8,595 nucleotides of DNA from an uncultured Roseburia sp. GTDB taxonomy: Bacteria; Bacillota; Clostridia; Lachnospirales; Lachnospiraceae. Of the stretch, positions 4,677 through 8,595 are shown piece after piece. Below the pieces are notes generated by a model, which worked only from the letters and a program-made list of their open reading frames with translations, was not told the origin of the DNA and searched no databases. Every line of letters starts with the position of its first letter. Within the stretch, counting starts at the first letter, position 1. The stretch is from assembly GCA_905206195.1 (NCBI GenBank), contig CAJLGN010000038.1, positions 1 to 8,595 on the forward strand, written 5' to 3'. Both the position numbers and the translations under genes were made by a program.

Positions 4677-5462
4677 ATGGAGAGAACATTGGTATGGGCG
4701 CACCGCGGAGCGAGCGGCTACGCACCGGAAAACACGATTTTCGCTTTCAAGAAGGCGATTGAGATGGGGGCGGACGGCATTGAGCTGGATGTGCAGCTCA
4801 CGAAGGATGGGGAGCTGGTCGTCATCCACGACGAGACGATAGACCGCACCAGCGATGGAAGCGGTTGGGTGAAGGATTTCACGTATGCGGAGTTGTCCCG
4901 TTATCATTATAATAAGAAGCACCCGGAGTGTAAGAGCGCAGCGATTCCCACACTCCAGGAGGTCTATGCGCTGATAAAGCCGACAGTGCTGACGGTGAAT
5001 GTGGAGCTTAAGACCGGGCGGGTATTTTATCCGGAGATCGAGGAGCGGGTGCTCGCTCTGACCGAGCGCATGGGGATGGGGGAGCGCGTCACCTATTCGT
5101 CCTTCAACCATTACACGGTGCAGAAGATCAAGGCGCTTGACTCATCGGCGAAGACGGGGATGCTCTACAGTGACGGTATCATCGACGCGGTGACTTACGC
5201 GGCGGATATTGTTGGAGCGGGTGCTCTACACACGACGATCTATAATTTACAGTACCCAAACTACATAGAAGAGTGCAGAAAGCGCAGGATGAAAATACAC
5301 GTCTGGACGGTCAATAAGGAACCGGAGATGCGCCGGGCGTGCGAGATGCGGGCAGATGCCATGATCACGAATTACCCGGATCTGGGAAAAAAGATTGCGG
5401 CGCAGTATTTGGACGGAACGCTGATGCCGGAGCTGGTGCGCGCGATCAAGGAGCGGGTGTGA
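4677..5462 (+). CDS. glpQ/ugpQ: Glycerophosphodiester phosphodiesterase, cytosolic
   Basis: The product has 261 residues and hydrolyses glycerophosphodiesters to glycerol 3-phosphate and an alcohol, recovering phosphate from phospholipid breakdown products. The GDPD signature is complete: H9-R10-G11 (WAHRGASGYAPENT), metal ligands E36 and D38 (GIELDVQLTKDG), H51 (VVIHDETIDRTSDGSG), then E110 and K112 (VNVELKTG), and a TIM-barrel closing region (IHVWTVNKEPEMR). There is no signal peptide, so it should be intracellular like UgpQ, unlike periplasmic GlpQ. AAGGAG lies 6 nt before the start, and a small hairpin (TTCTGC / GCAGAA, 4647-4662) sits just ahead of it. The upstream PHO-box array predicts phosphate-starvation induction. 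The alarmone synthetase gene follows after 5 nt and is probably co-transcribed. Confidence 0.93.
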   Translation: MERTLVWAHRGASGYAPENTIFAFKKAIEMGADGIELDVQLTKDGELVVIHDETIDRTSDGSGWVKDFTYAELSRYHYNKKHPECKSAAIPTLQEVYALIKPTVLTVNVELKTGRVFYPEIEERVLALTERMGMGERVTYSSFNHYTVQKIKALDSSAKTGMLYSDGIIDAVTYAADIVGAGALHTTIYNLQYPNYIEECRKRRMKIHVWTVNKEPEMRRACEMRADAMITNYPDLGKKIAAQYLDGTLMPELVRAIKERV

Positions 5463-5467
5463 AATAG

Positions 5468-6097
5468 ATGAGTGAGCGTTTAAAAGAACAATTTATAGAA
5501 CAGATGGAAGATCCTATGGTACAGCAGCGGTACGCCTATGCCATTGACGTCGTACACGCAAAGCTCCGCCTGGTCAACGTGGAGCTCACAAAGTGCAACC
5601 AAAGGCCGGCGATCCGCAACATCAACACCCGCATTAAGTCGCCGGACAGTATTGTAAAAAAGCTGGCAAAAAAGGAGCGCGAAATTACATTTGAGACGGC
5701 GGTGGAGACGTTGAACGACATTGCAGGCGTCCGGGCTGTCTGTTACTTCTGCGATGATATCTACCGGGTCGCTGCGGCGGTGAAGCGCCAGAGTGATATC
5801 CGGTTGGTAAAGGAGAAGGACTATGTCAGAAGCCCAAAGCGCAGTGGTTATCAGAGCATTCACCTGATTGTGGGCGTTCCGGTGACATACAACGAGGAGA
5901 CTGGGGAGGTGCGCGTGGAGATACAGATTCGCTCGTTTGCCATGGATTACTGGGCAGAGCTCGACAGCCAGATGTGCTACAAGAAGGATGCCGGTCAGAT
6001 CCAGAATGTCGAGCGGGAGACCAGAGATTACTCCCACGTCATCGCGAAAGTGGATAACAAGATGTTAGAACTTCGCAGACGGATTGAAAAAATGTAG
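5468..6097 (+). CDS. relQ/sasB: Small alarmone synthetase ((p)ppGpp synthetase, RelQ/SasB type)
   Basis: The product has 209 residues, matching the size of B. subtilis YjbM (SasB, 211). It transfers pyrophosphate from ATP to GDP or GTP to make (p)ppGpp. Only the RelA/SpoT synthetase domain is present; there is no HD hydrolase and no TGS or ACT regulatory part. Visible family motifs are R55 and K57 with SIVKKLAKK, D84 in NDIAGVR (metal-binding Asp), SGYQSIH at 126-132, and E151 in EIQIRSFAMDYWAE. The usual EHSLNYK at the end of the last motif is LDSQMCYKK here. It starts 5 nt after the phosphodiesterase stop. The AAGGAG inside the upstream gene is 14 nt away, so translation may rely on coupling. 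No terminator separates it from the pst promoter, which begins 6 nt after its stop. Confidence 0.92.
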   Translation: MSERLKEQFIEQMEDPMVQQRYAYAIDVVHAKLRLVNVELTKCNQRPAIRNINTRIKSPDSIVKKLAKKEREITFETAVETLNDIAGVRAVCYFCDDIYRVAAAVKRQSDIRLVKEKDYVRSPKRSGYQSIHLIVGVPVTYNEETGEVRVEIQIRSFAMDYWAELDSQMCYKKDAGQIQNVERETRDYSHVIAKVDNKMLELRRRIEKM

Positions 6098-6102
6098 CGC
6101 GA

Positions 6103-6158
6103 TTTTACGAAAGTTTTACAAAAGCTGTCATTTGCATTTTACATTTCTCCATTAGAGT
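6103..6158 (+). promoter_or_regulatory. PHO-box promoter of the pst operon
   Basis: Tandem repeats at about one helical turn: TTTTACGAAAG (6103), TTTTACAAAAG (6114), CTGTCATTTGC (6125) and TTTTACATTTC (6137). CTGTCAT is the half-site known from E. coli PHO boxes. The repeat-centre cytosines 6108, 6119 and 6142 have spacings of 11 and 23, identical to the promoter at 4559. The -10-like TAGAGT (6153-6158) is again 11 bases past the last centre. It starts 6 nt after the alarmone synthetase stop. Confidence 0.8.
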
Positions 6159-6188
6159 AGTCAGTGTTCAAGGAAAAAGAAAACACGG

Positions 6189-6209
6189 GCGGAATATAGA
6201 AGATTCCGC
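6189..6209 (+). other. Hairpin in the pstS leader
   Basis: GCGGAAT (6189-6195) and ATTCCGC (6203-6209) form a perfect 7-bp stem with a 7-nt loop about 30 nt after the predicted pstS transcription start region. It ends 15 nt before the ribosome site. It may stabilise the leader. I do not recognise a riboswitch. Confidence 0.4.
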
Positions 6210-6237
6210 GATATCTAAGTCGATGGAGGATTGTAAA

Positions 6238-7179
6238 ATGAAAAAGAAAGTAATGTGTATGTTATTGACAGGTGTTTTGGCGGCAGGCGTGCTTGCGGGC
6301 TGTGGAAGTGATGAAAAGGCTCCCGTGGAAAGCGGAGTGGAGACCACAGGTGATACGGCATCAGCGGGTGGCGCGGCAGCAGGCAGTTTTGATACGGCTT
6401 CCCTCGTGTCTGTGTATTCCCGCGAGGATGGGTCCGGCACAAGAGGCGCCTTTATTGAGTTGTTCGGAATCGAGGAGAAGGATGAGAGCGGGGAGAAGAT
6501 TGACTACACCACAGAGGAGGCAATCATCACAAACAGCACCAATGTCATGCTCACCTCCGTCTCGGGCGATACCTGCGGGGTTGGTTACGTGTCGCTCGGA
6601 TCTCTGGATGAGAAACTGGTAAAAGCGGTGAAAATTGATGGGGCTGAGGCTACGGTAGAAAATATCAAGAGTGGCGCATACGTGATCGCAAGACCGTTTA
6701 ACATCGTGACAAGCGGGGATGTGACCGAGGTGGCACAGGACTTTATCAATTATATCATGAGCGCGGAGGGACAGGCAGTCATCACGGAGAACGGATACAT
6801 CGGTTCCGACGATGCGGCGGCATTTGAGAGCAACGGCGCGGCGGGCAAGATTGTAGTCGGCGGTTCTTCCTCCGTAGCTCCCGTCATCGAGAAGCTGATC
6901 GAGGCTTACAAGGCACTCAACACAGGCGCGGAGGTTGAGTTGCAGTCAAGCGATTCCACAACCGGTGTAACCGGGACGGTGGACGGAACACTTGACATCG
7001 GTATGGCGTCCCGGGCACTCAAGGATACAGAGGTTGCGTCCGGTGTGACGGCAACGCAGATCGCGATGGACGGTATCGCAGTCGTTGTAAACAAGGAAAA
7101 TCCGGTGGAGGATCTCTCCTCGGATGCGGTGAAGGGAATCTTCACAGGTGAGATTATGACCTGGGATGAGATCAACTAA
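6238..7179 (+). CDS. pstS: Phosphate-binding lipoprotein PstS, apparently circularly permuted
   Basis: The product has 313 residues and captures phosphate outside the membrane for the PstCAB transporter. Residues 1-22 are a lipoprotein signal ending in the lipobox LAGC, with C22 as the lipidated residue, then a linker rich in Ala, Gly, Thr and Ser to about residue 52. The order of the binding-domain motifs is reversed from canonical PstS. Normally GSSSVAPV, DIGMASR and FTG-type hinge sequences come first and SREDGSGTRGAF follows. Here SREDGSGTRGAF is at 61-72, GYVSLGSL at 116-123 and RPFNIVTSG at 152-160, while GGSSSVAPVIEKL is at 208-220, DIGMASR at 253-259 and IFTGEIMTWDEIN at the very end. 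All binding motifs are present, so it is probably functional. The ATG at 6238 is chosen for GGAGG 8 nt upstream and a proper signal peptide. A PHO-box promoter precedes it. Confidence 0.88.
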   Translation: MKKKVMCMLLTGVLAAGVLAGCGSDEKAPVESGVETTGDTASAGGAAAGSFDTASLVSVYSREDGSGTRGAFIELFGIEEKDESGEKIDYTTEEAIITNSTNVMLTSVSGDTCGVGYVSLGSLDEKLVKAVKIDGAEATVENIKSGAYVIARPFNIVTSGDVTEVAQDFINYIMSAEGQAVITENGYIGSDDAAAFESNGAAGKIVVGGSSSVAPVIEKLIEAYKALNTGAEVELQSSDSTTGVTGTVDGTLDIGMASRALKDTEVASGVTATQIAMDGIAVVVNKENPVEDLSSDAVKGIFTGEIMTWDEIN

Positions 7180-7204
7180 GCTCGGCGGAGAAAAATATAT
7201 AGGT

Positions 7205-7244
7205 GAAAGGGCCGGGCGGGCCGATAAGCTCGTCCGGTCCTTTC
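7205..7244 (+). other. Long hairpin between pstS and pstC
   Basis: GAAAGGGCCGGGCG (7205-7218) pairs with CGTCCGGTCCTTTC (7231-7244) over 14 bp with two G-U pairs, closing a 12-nt loop. There is no T-run after it, so full termination is unlikely. A stem in this position commonly gives a binding-protein gene a more stable or partly attenuated transcript than its membrane partners. That role is inferred. Confidence 0.5.
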
Positions 7245-7284
7245 GTGGAACATGCACATTTTGCATATCATATATCAGAGATTG

Positions 7285-7300
7285 GGGGGCCTGTTCCCCC
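7285..7300 (+). promoter_or_regulatory. G/C hairpin directly before the pstC ribosome site
   Basis: GGGGG (7285-7289) and CCCCC (7296-7300) can pair around a 6-nt loop, ending 1 nt before the GGAGG ribosome site of pstC. The position could lower pstC translation relative to pstS. It may be chance in a short G-rich stretch. Confidence 0.3.
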
Positions 7301-7311
7301 TGGAGGTTTTA

Positions 7312-8178
7312 ATGGATAAAATCACATGGAATAAAATAAAAGAAACGTTGATGGAAGTCGTGTTTCTGCTGACGGCAATCATTTCCATTGTGGCGGTTGC
7401 GCTGATCTGTATTTTCCTCTTTGCGAACGGCATTCCGGCGATGAAGGAGATTGGATTTGGAGAATTTTTAAATGGCACGCGGTGGAAGCCGGGCAACAAT
7501 AAATTTGGAATATTTCCAATGATCTTGGGAAGTATCTATGTCACGGGCGGAGCACTGGTCATTGGTGTTCCGATCGGTGTGCTGATGGCGGTATTTATGG
7601 CGAGGTTCTGTCCTGCGAGGCTGTACCGGATCCTAAAGCCGGTCGTGGACCTGCTGGCGGGCATTCCGTCTATCGTGTACGGATTTTTTGGACTGGTCGT
7701 GTTGGTTCCGTTTATCAGAGAACATTTCCAAAGTCGAGGACAGAGTATCCTGTGCGCGTCAATTTTGCTCGGAATTATGATACTCCCGACGATTATCGGG
7801 GCGAGCGAGCCGGCCATCCGCGCTGTGGAGCAGAGCTACTACGAGGGTGCGCTGGCGCTCGGGGCGACCCACGAGAGGAGCGTCTTCACCGTAATCATAC
7901 CGGCGGCGAAATCGGGCATCTTCGCGTCGATTGTGCTGGGGGTTGGACGGGCTCTCGGTGAGACGATGGCGGTCATGATGGTGGTCGGAAATCAGCCGAG
8001 AGTGCCAGGCAGTGTGCTGGATGGCGTCCGCACGCTGACGACGAACATTGTCATGGAGATGGGATACGCGACAGACCTCCACAGGGGAGCGCTGATCGCG
8101 ACCGGCGTTGTGCTCTTTGTATTTATCCTGATCATCAATCTTTGTTTTTCTTTCATTAAGAGAAGCGGAAGGGAGTAG
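7312..8178 (+). CDS. pstC: Phosphate ABC transporter permease PstC
   Basis: The product has 288 residues and forms the membrane channel of the high-affinity phosphate importer with PstA; PstB would supply ATP. Membrane segments are visible at about 15-37, 70-98, 115-135, 145-165, 203-226 and 259-281. The cytoplasmic EAA loop that contacts the ATPase is EGALALGATHERSVFTVIIP (178-197). Typical PstC sequences are present, including AGIPSIVYGFFGL and GRALGETMAVMMV. I chose the ATG at 7312, with GGAGG 5 nt upstream, over an in-frame ATG at 7252, which would add 20 residues across the G/C hairpin and has no ribosome site. It follows pstS and precedes pstA by 5 nt, so all three are likely one operon. 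Confidence 0.95.
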   Translation: MDKITWNKIKETLMEVVFLLTAIISIVAVALICIFLFANGIPAMKEIGFGEFLNGTRWKPGNNKFGIFPMILGSIYVTGGALVIGVPIGVLMAVFMARFCPARLYRILKPVVDLLAGIPSIVYGFFGLVVLVPFIREHFQSRGQSILCASILLGIMILPTIIGASEPAIRAVEQSYYEGALALGATHERSVFTVIIPAAKSGIFASIVLGVGRALGETMAVMMVVGNQPRVPGSVLDGVRTLTTNIVMEMGYATDLHRGALIATGVVLFVFILIINLCFSFIKRSGRE

Positions 8179-8183
8179 GAAGT

Positions 8184-8595
8184 ATGCGAAAAAATATGAT
8201 TCCAATCAATCGGTTGCCCTGGTCGGATAAGCTGAAATCTTACGCAAAGCATCCGGTATCGCTGCTTTTACTGATTCTGGTGTTGCTTGCAGCGGCGGCG
8301 ACAATCGTCACGCTGTTTTTCATGGTGGGGCATATTCTTGTCAACGGACTTCCATATTTGCGGCCGAGCCTGTTTGCGTTTGAATATAACTCGGATAATG
8401 TATCCATGATGCCAGCGATCATGAACACGGTGTTCATGGTGGCAGTTGCGCTCCTTTTTTCCGTGCCGTTTGGAGTGGGAGCGGCAATCTACCTGGTTGA
8501 GTACGCGAAGAAGGGAAGTAGGCTGGTGGAACTGGTGCGCCTTACGGCGGAGACGCTGACAGGTGTTCCTTCCATTATTTACGGTCTCTTCGGTA
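8184..8595 (+). CDS. pstA: Phosphate ABC transporter permease PstA, 3' end outside window
   Basis: The first 137 codons are present and the frame runs off the window end without a stop. It is the second permease of the phosphate importer. A cytoplasmic start (MRKNMIPINRLPWSDKL) is followed by a membrane helix at about 25-50 (VSLLLLILVLLAAAATIVTL), an outer loop, and a second helix at about 80-104. TAETLTGVPSIIYGLFG at 121-137 is the PstA counterpart of the AGIPSIVYGFFG motif of PstC. The start has AGGAAG close upstream and lies 5 nt after the pstC stop. pstB and phoU would be expected beyond the window. Confidence 0.93.
   Translation, partial: MRKNMIPINRLPWSDKLKSYAKHPVSLLLLILVLLAAAATIVTLFFMVGHILVNGLPYLRPSLFAFEYNSDNVSMMPAIMNTVFMVAVALLFSVPFGVGAAIYLVEYAKKGSRLVELVRLTAETLTGVPSIIYGLFG

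Noticed and set aside
4629..6037. Long leftward frames (160 and 185 residues) opposite the phosphodiesterase and alarmone synthetase genes
   Set aside because: They lie antisense to two genes with full active-site motifs; their His/Leu-rich translations are typical shadow frames.
7252..7311. Upstream ATG adding 20 residues to PstC, or a leader peptide
   Set aside because: It has no ribosome site and would span a G/C hairpin; the ATG at 7312 has GGAGG at good spacing and starts a normal PstC N-terminus.
1..8595. CRISPR array, tRNA, rRNA or riboswitch
   Set aside because: No regularly spaced direct repeats, cloverleaf-like sequence or recognised aptamer was seen by eye on either strand; covariance-model searches were not possible.

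Overview
The window looks like chromosomal DNA of a motile Clostridia species, most likely Lachnospiraceae. The grounds are a Lachnospiraceae-style flagellin, a CsrA beginning MLKLTLKPG, DUF2812/PadR-type genes, strong GGAGG ribosome sites, and a pst operon with a lipoprotein PstS. This is inferred from protein character only, without a database search.

Layout. Positions 1-1750 are degraded accessory DNA: a possible ribbon-helix-helix gene remnant (97-282), a leftward group made of a broken padR, an internally shortened DUF2812 gene and a small membrane-anchored protein (1242-263), and a frameshifted unknown gene (1395-1713). Positions 1717-4446 form a flagellar control block. Flagellin (3199-1811) and csrA (3611-3327) both read leftward. 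Just upstream of csrA is a roughly 740 bp segment bounded by two inverted recombination-site-like repeats (3671-3699 and 4404-4446). It carries a minimal tyrosine recombinase gene (3737-4312) and a near-consensus sigma-28/sigma-D flagellar promoter (4367-4393). Positions 4559-8595 are a phosphate-starvation block: a PHO-box promoter, a glycerophosphodiester phosphodiesterase gene and a small alarmone synthetase gene, then a second PHO-box promoter and pstS-pstC-pstA (pstA runs off the window).

Main result. The recombinase segment looks like a self-inverting promoter switch for csrA-flagellin. In the orientation given, the flagellar promoter points right, away from csrA and flagellin, and no good promoter is visible upstream of either gene. 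Inversion across the shared 7 bp centre (TACATAA / TTATGTA) would place the promoter about 105 nt upstream of the csrA start, facing csrA and flagellin. The window would then show the OFF phase. A second control layer is visible in the flagellin leader: a hairpin presenting GGA in its loop, plus a GGA in the ribosome site. This is the two-site layout by which CsrA represses hag in Bacillus subtilis.

Other points. PstS appears circularly permuted: the half that is normally C-terminal comes first. The two PHO-box promoters share the same spacing in detail, which places the alarmone synthetase in the predicted phosphate-starvation regulon.
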